The notes: generated by a model from the sequence alone, not told the origin. DNA of 10,661 nucleotides from Acidobacteriota bacterium (GCA_021802085.1 JAKAAZ010000119.1:1-10661), one strand, 5' to 3'; shown: positions 1 through 6,509, counted from the first letter of the stretch. Numbers and translations: made by a program.

Positions 1-61
1 GTGGAATCGTCGATGCCGCAGGTCTGAGGATCAATACCGTACGGCACTCGGTTCCCCTGGC

Positions 62-97
62 AAAGAAAGCGGCTGTCAGTATTGAGCCGACAGCCGC
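62..97 (-). terminator. Rho-independent terminator of the glycine-rich protein gene
   Basis: A perfect 9-bp inverted repeat (GCGGCTGTC at 69-77 and its complement at 89-97) encloses an 11-base loop. Read on the minus strand it lies about 30 bases past the stop of the glycine-rich protein gene and is followed at once by TTTCTTTG (68-61). A GC-rich stem plus a T-rich tail is the classic intrinsic terminator layout. The tail is interrupted by a C and a G, so it may be moderate in strength. Confidence 0.7.
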
Positions 98-125
98 CAG
101 TTCTGAGGATTTGTTCGCGAGAGGA

Positions 126-761
126 CTATCTATGTCCACCGCCGCCGTGACCGCCACCACCACCGCCATGGAATCCACCGCCACCGCCGTGGAATCCACC
201 TCCGCCGCCGTGGAACCCACCGCCAACGCGTGCTCCGCCGCCATGGAATCCTCCACCGCCGCGGATGCCGCCTGCATAGGCCCGTCCGCCACCGTATCCA
301 CCGCGTCCGCCGTAGCCACCCCGTCCGTAGCCACCACGTCCGTAGCCTCCGCGGCCGTAGCCTCCGCGCCAACCATCACCGCCGCGCCAGCCATCACCGC
401 CGCGCCAGCCATCACCGCCACGCCAGCCATCACCGCCACGCCAGCCATCACCCCAGCCGCGTCCCCATCCGCCATCATCACCCCAGCCGCCGCGATACCA
501 TCCACCGCCCCATCCCCAGCCGTACCATGGGCCGACACCGAGGAAGATGCCGTTATTGAACCACTGCGGACCATAGTATCCGTAAGGTGCGCAGGCATAG
601 GGATAGTAGTTGTAATATCCGTAGGGGCAATCTGGCTGGGCATAACCGCCATCGCCATAGACCGGCCCGCCAAAACTGAGTCCGAATGAAACCTGGGCCC
701 GCGAATAGGAAGCGGGAATGAGCAGAACCCCGAGTAAAGCGACATAGCGTAAGAAGCGCAT
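126..761 (-). CDS. Secreted glycine-rich repeat protein
   Basis: This 211-residue protein has an N-terminal signal peptide (basic start, hydrophobic core at about residues 6-18, cleavage likely after the Ala of SRA near residue 22). A Tyr/Pro-rich head follows (about 44-80), with Cys45 and Cys57 and the motif ACAPYGYYGPQWF. The rest is very low complexity: five DGWRGG-type hexamers (about 105-134), GYGRG units (135-157), then GFHGGG and His/Gly units to the C-terminus. The head resembles small exported proteins common in Acidobacteriota and Proteobacteria that have no assigned function. The start is firm: GGGAGG lies six to seven bases before the ATG. The His-rich end could bind metal, and the Gly/Trp/Arg repeats could bind polymers or nucleic acid, but both are speculation. 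A long open frame on the opposite strand is a by-product of codon composition. Confidence 0.8.
   Translation of the reverse strand: MRFLRYVALLGVLLIPASYSRAQVSFGLSFGGPVYGDGGYAQPDCPYGYYNYYPYACAPYGYYGPQWFNNGIFLGVGPWYGWGWGGGWYRGGWGDDGGWGRGWGDGWRGGDGWRGGDGWRGGDGWRGGDGWRGGYGRGGYGRGGYGRGGYGGRGGYGGGRAYAGGIRGGGGFHGGGARVGGGFHGGGGGFHGGGGGFHGGGGGGHGGGGHR
366..452. repeat. 18-bp tandem repeat inside the glycine-rich gene
   Basis: About five head-to-tail copies of an 18-base unit (plus-strand form near GCCATCACCGCCRCGCCA) differ at only one or two bases. On the minus strand each encodes the hexamer DGWRGG. Near-identity at the DNA level, including silent positions, suggests recent expansion by slippage or unequal crossing-over. 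The copy number may vary between strains or be mis-assembled from short reads. Confidence 0.85.
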
Positions 762-765
762 TCTG

Positions 766-811
766 AACCTCCCTCAGCAAAGCCCTGTAAGCCTCTGCAT
801 TGCTGATTGTA
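766..811 (-). promoter_or_regulatory. Promoter -10 and ribosome binding site of the glycine-rich gene
   Basis: On the minus strand, TACAAT (811-806) matches five of six positions of the sigma70 -10 hexamer. It would start a leader of about 40 bases, which includes AGGGAGGTT (774-766) just before the ATG at 761. I see no good -35 at normal spacing, so the promoter is tentative. The ribosome binding site is clear. Confidence 0.4.
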
Positions 812-1060
812 GGGGATTCAGGCCAACCGGTGGGGTCCAAATTCCTCTGCTACTAGGAACGCATCTTCAGAAGAAAAGTTGCGCGATTATTATTCCGTTG
901 CAAGCTTTGGGCTTCCGGCAGCAGTTTTTGCATCGTTCATCCACTTTCACCACTCGATGAACCCGCAAGCCGCCGTCCGAAGGAAGTCGAGCGGGTGGGT
1001 TGACTTGGGTGCGGATTGTGGCAAACTCGATACGGTTCATTCTCGAAGCAGATCGTGAGC
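812..1060. other. Stretch without a recognisable gene
   Basis: Between the glycine-rich gene and the end of the ATPase remnant I see no convincing coding sequence on either strand. Open frames here are short and lack both a ribosome binding site and family-like composition. It probably holds the upstream region of the glycine-rich gene plus decayed sequence. Confidence 0.5.
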
Positions 1061-1848
1061 CTAAGCTTTTCCTTGTGTCAGATTCATTCCATGTCTGTAA
1101 ATTGATGGAATCGAAAATACCTCCTCCCCGAGTTTCTTGCCTCTCGAGAAGAAACCAATGGCCAATAGGTGTTCTACGATAGCCTTCCATTCCGACCCAA
1201 GAAGTATCTGAAGCGCAGCTGAGTTGTAGTCAGTCTTGCCCCCAGGAACTTTCCGATGTCCTTCCAGAGATGCGGAAATTCGGCTTCGAGATAAGTCTCT
1301 CGTTTGCGTTTTGACAGTTCCTCGAACCCGTATTGAATTGCGGCTGCGCCAATGACGTGGTCCGATGTACCGTCTGGATCTGCGGCATACATACATATAG
1401 GTCTTGCTGTCGTTGCTTCGCCCGAATTGACAAATCAAGGATATCTCGTGGGGTTACAACCCCACGTCCATCTGCGCAACGATTGCATATCCATCGAATA
1501 GTCGGACTCTGCCTGGACCCCCTGAACACAGTGGGAGGAAATATTTTCCCGAATGCGCTCTTTCTATAGGAGTGCATTCGCCTCGAGCTGATCGCGACTT
1601 ATTTCCAGGTAATCTGCAAATTCTTGATTGGCAAAGAATCGCTTCACGACCATGGCCAGAATCTGATCTTCTGTCCAGCGGAGTGTGTCTGCTTGACGTG
1701 CTGTCACATGGGTAAGCGCCGTAAATCCTTCAGCGCTTCTCACTACTTGTTCCAGCATGTCGTCTCGCAGAAATATCATGACCCTGATACTGCTAGAAGC
1801 AAAATAGGGACTGAAAGAATCCGGGTGCAATGCCGTCATCCGCGTCAT
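1061..1848 (-). pseudogene. P-loop ATPase-like gene (Sll1717-type) remnant, multiply frameshifted
   Basis: Four minus-strand segments in different frames join into one protein-like sequence. (1) 1848-1564 carries IRVMIFLRDDM, LRWTEDQIL and a VKRFF segment. (2) 1577 to about 1395 carries FGKIFPPTV, then IRWICNRCADG and GVVTPRDILDL. (3) 1392 to about 1244 carries ELSKRKRETYLEAEFPHLW. (4) About 1244-1061 carries KTDYNSAALQILLG, LLAIGFF, SIPSIYRHG and ends QGKA-stop. The FLRDD, W..R..DG, TPRD and C-terminal IP.IYR elements, in this order, match my recollection of the C-terminal half of Sll1717-family P-loop ATPases. The third break lies in a run of five G (plus-strand C 1239-1243); one more G would restore FLGGKTDYN. 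The N-terminal part with Walker A is missing. A possible Walker B-like VGVNDADDG lies in a fourth frame near 1850, so the remnant may extend upstream. Family assignment is from motifs only. Confidence 0.65.
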
Positions 1849-1887
1849 TGACGCCTACATGCATCGGAACAGCTGCTCCGAGCGAAA

Positions 1888-2181
1888 ATGTGGTGCCGGT
1901 TGTGTCCACCCGCGCCTGCCGCAATTGAAAGAACCACAGAACATCTTGCCACTCTTTCGGAAGTCCAGGATAAGGCATTAGTGAGATGGAAACCGGGAAA
2001 GAGTTTCTATCGTCGTCGGCTGCATCTTCTCGCCCTGCTCTTGCTCGAAACCGGCTGCCGAATCAGCGAGGCACTCGCGTTGCACGTATCAAGCTGCACA
2101 GAACAGATCTCATCGGCCAGAGGAGAGTGTGATGTCCCGGATGAGAGCTGCGATCGAAGCGGGTCTCAGATCATTTTCTGA
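1888..2181 (+). pseudogene. Tyrosine recombinase (phage integrase-like) fragment
   Basis: Translated residues about 15-67 of this frame (ERTTEHLATLSEVQ, then FYRRRLHLLALLLL, ETGCRISEALALHV) look like the beginning of a tyrosine-recombinase catalytic domain. The Arg of TGCRISEAL corresponds to the first catalytic Arg of the R-H-R-Y set. Similarity stops after LALHV: the remaining 30 residues lack the expected GKG.K.R.VP strand, and no H-x-x-R box or catalytic Tyr follows in any frame. The N-terminal core-binding domain is also absent. A complete enzyme needs about 300 residues, so this is a dead fragment, about 55 recognisable residues long. It abuts the ATPase remnant on the other strand, suggesting both are debris of one insertion. 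Confidence 0.65.
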
Positions 2182-2305
2182 AGCAATAATGGCGCGACTG
2201 GAACGGCTTGCTCCACTGGAACGGTTGCCAGCGGTCCTGAATGGCAGAAACCGGGCTAACGGTACGCCGGATTCCACGTCCAAACGGTATCCAGAGAGTG
2301 AGTAG
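2132..2305 (+). CDS. Possible small protein, 57 residues, function unknown
   Basis: An ATG at 2132 is preceded by AGGAGAG (2121-2127) at good spacing and opens a 57-codon frame ending in TAG at 2303-2305. The predicted peptide is basic and has an amphipathic-helix-like first half (AAIEAGLRSFSEAIMARLERL) with a short LERLAP/LERLPA repetition, then a polar Arg/Ser-rich tail. I recognise no family. It sits in the decayed segment and ends about 60 bases before the glycosyltransferase start, so it may be a chance frame or part of the old insertion. The ribosome binding site is the main argument for it. Confidence 0.25.
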   Translation: MSRMRAAIEAGLRSFSEAIMARLERLAPLERLPAVLNGRNRANGTPDSTSKRYPESE

Positions 2306-2353
2306 AGCCTCTCTGAAACAGGTTCGTGGCCGCGAATTTTGGATGCTTGGCGT

Positions 2354-2366
2354 TATACTGAATGAA
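2354..2366 (+). promoter_or_regulatory. Candidate -10 element placed for a leaderless glycosyltransferase mRNA
   Basis: TATACT (2354-2359) is a five-of-six match to the -10 consensus and lies exactly seven bases before the ATG at 2367. No Shine-Dalgarno-like sequence lies between them. That geometry would put the transcription start at or next to the ATG. No clear -35 is visible at 16-18 bases upstream, so this remains tentative. Confidence 0.3.
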
Positions 2367-3353
2367 ATGCCCAAATACTCCGTCGTTGTTCCTTTCCATA
2401 ACGAGGAAGAAAATGTTACCGCCCTCTATGACGAGCTGAAAGCCGTGATGGAGCAGGTGGGAGAAACATTCGAGTTGATCTTTGTCGATGACGGGTCGCT
2501 GGATCGCACCTATCGGCTGCTGGAAGAAATTACGGCCGTCGATAGCCGCGTGATGGTGGTGAAACTGCGGCGCAATTTCGGCCAGACCTGCGCCCTGGCT
2601 GCGGGATTCGATCATGCGCAGGGAGATTTCATCCTGGCGATGGACGGCGATCTGCAACACGATCCCACGGAGATCCCAGACTTTTTGGCCAAGCTCGAAG
2701 AAGGCTACGATGTGGTCAGTGGCTGGCGGAAAGAACGCATCGACAACTTCGTCTTGCGTCGATTCCCATCCCGCTGCGCCAACTGGCTCATGGCCAAGTT
2801 GTCGGGCGTGGACATCCATGACTTTGGCACCACCTACAAGGCGTATCGCCGGGAAGTGATTCACAATATCCCTCTGTACGGCGAAATGCACCGCTTTATC
2901 CCCGCGCTAGCTTCCTGGTATGGAGCGTCCATCTGCGAAATTCCAATCCGGAACGTGAATCGGGAGCGCGGAAAATCGCACTACGGAATTTCACGGACGT
3001 TTCGTGTGTTTTTTGATCTGATGACGATTCGCTTTCTGCTGAAATACATGTCGCGGCCAATGCATTTCTTCGGCTCTCTGGGCGCGACCAGCATGCTTGG
3101 CGGACTGGCGCTTTCCATGTGGCTGCTGATTCTGAAGCTGTTTACGCATCAGCCTGTCATGGATCAGCATGGTCCATTGTTCGTCGTGGCTGGCGTAACC
3201 ATTTTGGCGGGGATTCAACTGCTGGCCATTGGTTTGATAGGGGAACTGCTGGTGCGGCATTTTTATCAGGGCCAGTCCCGCGCGCCGTACACCGTGGACC
3301 GTATTGTTCGTTTGAACAGCCCGGAAGAGCCAAGCATCCTGCGCGGAGAGTAA
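2367..3353 (+). CDS. Membrane-anchored family 2 glycosyltransferase (DPM1/GtrB/ArnC-like)
   Basis: The 328-residue product has the N-terminal GT-A fold of GT2 enzymes: YSVVVPFHNEEEN (4-16), FVDDGS (39-44, nucleotide-sugar Asp pair), AMDGDLQHDP (91-100, metal-binding DXD) and RGKSHYG (201-207, typical of polyprenyl-phosphate sugar transferases). Two hydrophobic segments follow (about 234-258 and 270-294), then a basic cytoplasmic-type tail. Such enzymes usually move a sugar from a nucleotide donor to a polyprenyl phosphate at the inner membrane for later use in cell-wall or lipopolysaccharide modification. The sugar cannot be told from sequence. I chose ATG 2367 because homology begins there; the frame runs open upstream to 2241 but that part looks non-coding. 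There is no ribosome binding site; see the -10 element. No flippase or other glycan genes lie beside it. Confidence 0.9.
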   Translation: MPKYSVVVPFHNEEENVTALYDELKAVMEQVGETFELIFVDDGSLDRTYRLLEEITAVDSRVMVVKLRRNFGQTCALAAGFDHAQGDFILAMDGDLQHDPTEIPDFLAKLEEGYDVVSGWRKERIDNFVLRRFPSRCANWLMAKLSGVDIHDFGTTYKAYRREVIHNIPLYGEMHRFIPALASWYGASICEIPIRNVNRERGKSHYGISRTFRVFFDLMTIRFLLKYMSRPMHFFGSLGATSMLGGLALSMWLLILKLFTHQPVMDQHGPLFVVAGVTILAGIQLLAIGLIGELLVRHFYQGQSRAPYTVDRIVRLNSPEEPSILRGE

Positions 3354-3401
3354 GCGCTCGCGGCGCGACCGGCTCGATTCAACCCTCAGCAGAGGCTGCC
3401 T

Positions 3402-4370
3402 ATGAAAGCCATTCAGATTGCCCATACCGGCGGCCCGGAATCCTTACATTTTACTGACGTCGACCGTCCCGTTCCAGCGCCGAATCAGGTGCTGGTAGAA
3501 GTCCGCGCCATCGGCGTCAATTTCATCGACATCTACTATCGCGAGGGGGTATATCCAGCTACGCTTCCCATAACTCTGGGCCAGGAAGCGGCTGGGGTCA
3601 TCGTTGAGGTTGGCAAGAACGTCGAACACTTCCGCGTTGGCGAGCGAGTCGCCTGGTGCATGTACCTGGGCGCGTATGCGGAATACGCAGTTGTCGCAGA
3701 ATCCCACCTGGTTTTTATTCCAGCCAGGCTTACATTTGAACAGGCTGCGGCGAGTCTGTTGCAAGGCATGACCGCGCAGTATCTGAGTTCCACTACATTT
3801 GCTCTGAAAGCGGGAGACACAGCGTTAGTCCACGCCGGTGCGGGTGGGGTGGGGTATTTGCTGACGCAGATGGCTGTCCAGGCTGGCGCGCATGTCATCT
3901 CCACCGTTTCGACAGAAGAGAAGGCGGAACTAGTTCGCTCCGCCGGTGCGCACGATGTCATTCTGTACACCAAGGAAGATTTTGAGCCCGTGGTGAAGCG
4001 CATCACAGGCGGTCGAGGCGTGGACGTAGTGTACGATTCCGTCGGTAAGGAGACATTCGACCGATCGTTGAAATGCCTACGGCCGCGCGGCATGATGGTG
4101 CTGTTCGGCGCGTCCAGCGGCGCGGTGCCGCCTGTGGATCCTATCCAACTGTCGCAGGACGGCTCTTTATTCTTGACCCGCCCCAGTCTGGCGCACTACA
4201 CACAGAGCAGGGAAGAACTGGACGCGCGCTCGGCGGATATCTTTCAGCGGCTGGAACGCGGCACGCTGCAATTGCGCATCCACGCAAGCTATCCGCTCGC
4301 CGAAGCGACCAATGCCCAGATGGAATTGCAGTCGCGACGGACAACAGGAAAGCTGCTGCTGATCCCATAA
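3402..4370 (+). CDS. NAD(P)H:quinone oxidoreductase-like, zinc-independent MDR family
   Basis: The product has 322 residues, the usual length for QOR/zeta-crystallin-type medium-chain reductases. It shows the N-terminal GroES-like domain (VRAIGVNFIDIYYREG at 34-49, GQEAAGVIVEVG at 60-71) and a Rossmann domain with HAGAGGVG (144-151) in the NADPH-binding position. GRGVDVVYDSVG (204-215) and a C-terminal TTGKLLL (314-320) follow. The Cys/His zinc ligands of alcohol dehydrogenases are missing, as expected for QOR. It probably reduces quinones or enals with NADPH in the cytoplasm; the true substrate is unknown. AGAGG (3391-3395) lies six bases before the ATG. The gene follows the glycosyltransferase by 48 bases and may be cotranscribed, though the functions are unrelated. 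It converges with the phosphatase gene across only 35 bases. Confidence 0.88.
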   Translation: MKAIQIAHTGGPESLHFTDVDRPVPAPNQVLVEVRAIGVNFIDIYYREGVYPATLPITLGQEAAGVIVEVGKNVEHFRVGERVAWCMYLGAYAEYAVVAESHLVFIPARLTFEQAAASLLQGMTAQYLSSTTFALKAGDTALVHAGAGGVGYLLTQMAVQAGAHVISTVSTEEKAELVRSAGAHDVILYTKEDFEPVVKRITGGRGVDVVYDSVGKETFDRSLKCLRPRGMMVLFGASSGAVPPVDPIQLSQDGSLFLTRPSLAHYTQSREELDARSADIFQRLERGTLQLRIHASYPLAEATNAQMELQSRRTTGKLLLIP

Positions 4371-4405
4371 CCGGTTCAGGCGCGCTGGGAACGAGCAATC
4401 TGAGT

Positions 4406-5200
4406 TTATTCGCGACGGAACAGCGACCACATGCCGCGCTTTTTGGGAGCGGCGGATTCTTCTTCAAACGCTCTCTGGGGCTCGGGCTGCTCCGCCAACA
4501 GTTCACCTAGAAACACAGACCGTGGATTTTGAACACACAACCGCTCCGCTTCCTCGGCGCCGTAGTGATACGAGATAAATTCGTAGGCCTTGCTCATCAC
4601 TGGAGGACGGGACGTGATATTGTGCGCATCCGTGGCGATGATGTGGACCCAGCCCCAATCGAGCAGTTGCCGGGCGATTCGCAGCGGCCCCTTGCCAAAG
4701 CCGCCTACGAGGGAACCGGCGGTGACCTGCACCAGGCAGCCCATACGAAGCCATTGCGCCAATTTCTCCGGCTTTTGCATCAGCGTCAAGTTGCGCTCTG
4801 GATGGGTCAGGATCGGAACCATTCCTGCGACCGCCATCTCGTAGAAGCTGGACGAAATATTTTTCGGAATGCCGAAATCCGGAAACTCGACCAACAGATA
4901 TCGTTTGCCATTGATGGAATATTTGGTCGGGTGCGCGAGTGCGTCTTCAATATTGTCGTAACTTAGGTGGAAGTCGCAACCCAGCCCAAGCGTCAGGCGA
5001 TCGCCGATCTTTTCCTGCAGTTCTGCCCGCAGCGCCGCATTCTTTTCCGGAAAAAAACTGTAGTCGTTATTTGCATGGGGTGTACAGGCGATATGAGTGA
5101 TGCCATCGCCGATGGCGATCTTCGCCATTTCAAGAGACGTCTCCAAGTCCCTGGCGCCGTCATCGAGCCCGTACAGCAAATGGTGATGAATGTCGATCAT
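4406..5200 (-). CDS. CpsB/CapC (YwqE)-like PHP-family tyrosine-protein phosphatase
   Basis: This 264-residue protein carries the metal-binding motifs of PHP-type phosphatases in order: DIHHHLLYGLDDGA (3-16), TPHANN (40-45), CDFHLS (75-80), LLVEFPD (102-108), LTHPERN (131-137) and TDAHN (190-194). Family members (CpsB, Wzb-like YwqE) bind three metal ions with these His/Asp/Glu residues and dephosphorylate tyrosine kinases that control exopolysaccharide export. A Glu/Pro-rich linker and a basic Trp/Phe tail (from about 238) extend beyond the core. No bacterial tyrosine kinase or capsule gene is in the window. It starts 27 bases after purQ on the same strand, so the two are probably one transcript. 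The start ATG lacks a clear Shine-Dalgarno, but the DIHHH motif is normally at the very N-terminus, which supports it. Confidence 0.88.
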   Translation of the reverse strand: MIDIHHHLLYGLDDGARDLETSLEMAKIAIGDGITHIACTPHANNDYSFFPEKNAALRAELQEKIGDRLTLGLGCDFHLSYDNIEDALAHPTKYSINGKRYLLVEFPDFGIPKNISSSFYEMAVAGMVPILTHPERNLTLMQKPEKLAQWLRMGCLVQVTAGSLVGGFGKGPLRIARQLLDWGWVHIIATDAHNITSRPPVMSKAYEFISYHYGAEEAERLCVQNPRSVFLGELLAEQPEPQRAFEEESAAPKKRGMWSLFRRE

Positions 5201-5227
5201 AGGTTGTGGATGAAGCGGCGTTCCTTT

Positions 5228-5926
5228 TCAATCTTGCGCTGTCAGTGTCGCCACCATCGACTGGAAGATGCGCAGACCGTCCGCCGATCCCAGGATGGCC
5301 TCGCTCGACCGATCCGGATGCGGCATCATGCCCAGCACGTTGCGCCCCTCATTCAGAATGCCGGCAATGTTCGCGAGCGATCCATTCGGGTTCGCCTGCG
5401 GTGTAATTTCTCCTGTCGCCGTCGCATAGCGGAAGGCGATGCGGCGCTCGGCCTCCAGTTGCTTCAAGGTTGCGGCATCGCAGAAGTAATTTCCCTCCAT
5501 GTGCCCGATCGGAATCTTCAGCACGTCACCCTCGCGCAGCAGGTTGGTAAAGGGAGAGTCATTTGTCTCCGTGCGGAGGTACACCTGCTTGCAGATGTAC
5601 TTCAATCCAGCATTGCGCATCAAGGCGCCTGGCAACAGGCCGCTCTCGGTCAGGATCTGAAATCCGTTGCAAATCCCCAGCACCATGCCGCCGGAAGCGG
5701 CGAACTTCTTCACAGTCTGCATGATCGGCGCAAAGTGGGCGATTGCCCCAGTGCGGAGATAATCTCCGTAGGCAAAGCCGCCTGGCACCACGATCGCATC
5801 ACAGTTTTCGAGCGTAGAACTCTCATGCCACAGAAACACGACCGGCTCTCCGACAACCTCGGAGATGACATGATAGGTATCCTGATCGCAGTTGGAGCCG
5901 GGGAAAACAAGCACGCCAAATTTCAT
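5228..5926 (-). CDS. purQ: Phosphoribosylformylglycinamidine synthase, glutaminase subunit
   Basis: PurQ releases ammonia from glutamine for PurL, which makes FGAM in step four of purine synthesis. The 232 residues show the class I glutamine amidotransferase layout: KFGVLVFPGSNCDQD (2-16), VVPGGFAYGDYLRTGAIA (46-63), the nucleophile elbow GICNGFQ with Cys86, and MPHPDRSSE (201-209) with catalytic His203. The acidic partner after HP is Asp205, where many family members have Glu. Length is normal for the small-subunit type that works with PurS and a separate PurL; neither is in this window. ATG 5926 was chosen because homology begins with MKFGV; a TTG two codons upstream is possible. No Shine-Dalgarno is visible, but a -10-like TAGACT ends eight bases before the ATG. 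The phosphatase gene follows on the same strand. Confidence 0.94.
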   Translation of the reverse strand: MKFGVLVFPGSNCDQDTYHVISEVVGEPVVFLWHESSTLENCDAIVVPGGFAYGDYLRTGAIAHFAPIMQTVKKFAASGGMVLGICNGFQILTESGLLPGALMRNAGLKYICKQVYLRTETNDSPFTNLLREGDVLKIPIGHMEGNYFCDAATLKQLEAERRIAFRYATATGEITPQANPNGSLANIAGILNEGRNVLGMMPHPDRSSEAILGSADGLRIFQSMVATLTAQD

Positions 5927-5934
5927 TTGCAAGT

Positions 5935-5961
5935 AGTCTAGCAGCCGTGGCGTTCAGACAA
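5935..5961 (-). promoter_or_regulatory. Candidate purQ promoter
   Basis: On the minus strand TTGTCT (5961-5956) and TAGACT (5940-5935) resemble -35 and -10 hexamers, but the spacing is only 15 bases. The -10-like box lies eight bases before ATG 5926, which would give a leaderless or near-leaderless transcript, in keeping with the missing Shine-Dalgarno. Weak evidence. Confidence 0.25.
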
Positions 5962-5990
5962 GAATCGATTGCGCAAGGGAGCACCATCCG

Positions 5991-6509
5991 ATGAACGTGC
6001 CAGACAATAGGCTTGCCACTGTCCGATCGGCGAAGGCGGACGCCAAGCCCTTGGCAAAAGCCGGGGGAGCCCTGCTGAAGTGGTGGCGCGCAATGACGCT
6101 CGACGCCTTGCTGATTGGACTTTTGTGGTTCGCAGGCTTATGGCTGCTGCATGTTCCGCTGGCGCCCATGTGGGCAATTTTGGGAGCGCTGGCGCAATTC
6201 ATTCCAAACATCGGCGGCATGCTGGCGCTGGTAGGTCCCGCGCTTAGCCTGCTGTTCGCCGGTCGTAACTGGGAACAATTTGGCTTGCTGTTGTGCCTTT
6301 ATGCCGCCATCGTGTTGATCGACCAGCTTGCCCTCCAGCCATGGCTAATGAAGAGGATCGCGAAGGTTCCCATCTGGGCGTCGATTTTTGGCCCGATTCT
6401 TCTTGGCATTCTCATTCCATTCTGGGGAGTTTTACTGGCGCCGCCGCTGCTGGCCGTTGTCTTTGCCTTCCGCAAGCCGAAGCCGCGCAGCCATTGGCCG
6501 CGAGCGTGA
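5991..6509 (+). CDS. Short AI-2E/PerM-family membrane protein
   Basis: The 172 residues match the C-terminal half of AI-2E (TqsA/PerM) family permeases. A hydrophobic segment lies at about 36-53, and the signature-like AQFIPNIGG (68-76) is followed by a second membrane segment (76-90). LIDQLALQPWLMKRI (109-123) precedes a final pair of hydrophobic stretches (127-160) with LIPFWGVLLAPPL. Full-length members have about 350 residues and seven to eight membrane helices; here the first half is replaced by about 30 polar, basic residues. A ribosome binding site-like AAGGGAG (5975-5981) lies nine bases before the ATG, and the upstream sequence is the purQ promoter region, so this looks like a true short gene, or an old N-terminal truncation that kept a start. 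Substrate unknown. It is divergent from purQ and followed by yebC after 79 bases. Confidence 0.75.
   Translation: MNVPDNRLATVRSAKADAKPLAKAGGALLKWWRAMTLDALLIGLLWFAGLWLLHVPLAPMWAILGALAQFIPNIGGMLALVGPALSLLFAGRNWEQFGLLLCLYAAIVLIDQLALQPWLMKRIAKVPIWASIFGPILLGILIPFWGVLLAPPLLAVVFAFRKPKPRSHWPRA

Noticed and set aside
366..452. Regular short repeats considered as a CRISPR array
   Set aside because: The 18-base units are directly adjacent with no unique spacers and encode in-frame hexapeptides.
111..689. Long plus-strand open frame (Ala/Thr/Pro-rich, 192 residues) opposite the glycine-rich gene
   Set aside because: It is the mirror of Gly/Arg/Trp codons on the other strand. It has no ribosome binding site, no family character, and its period follows the 18-bp repeats. 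The minus-strand gene has a signal peptide, ribosome binding site and terminator.
867..1190. Minus-strand open frame with a Cys-rich end considered as a zinc-finger protein
   Set aside because: It overlaps the ATPase remnant in another frame, lacks a ribosome binding site, and its Cys spacing (C..C C......C) does not match a known finger.
1447..1466. Near-perfect palindrome CGTGGGGTT-AC-AACCCCACG as operator or terminator
   Set aside because: It falls inside the conserved GVVTPRD coding segment of the ATPase remnant, where Val-Val-Thr-Pro codons create it by chance. No gene start is nearby and no T-run follows.
2241..2366. N-terminal extension of the glycosyltransferase from ATG 2241
   Set aside because: The 42 extra residues lack GT2 similarity and would overlap the small ORF. 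The family core begins at MPKYSVVVPF.
4967..5941. Long plus-strand open frame of 324 residues opposite purQ and the phosphatase gene
   Set aside because: Both minus-strand genes are strongly supported by catalytic motifs. The opposite frame is a His/Arg/Gln-rich shadow with no domain.
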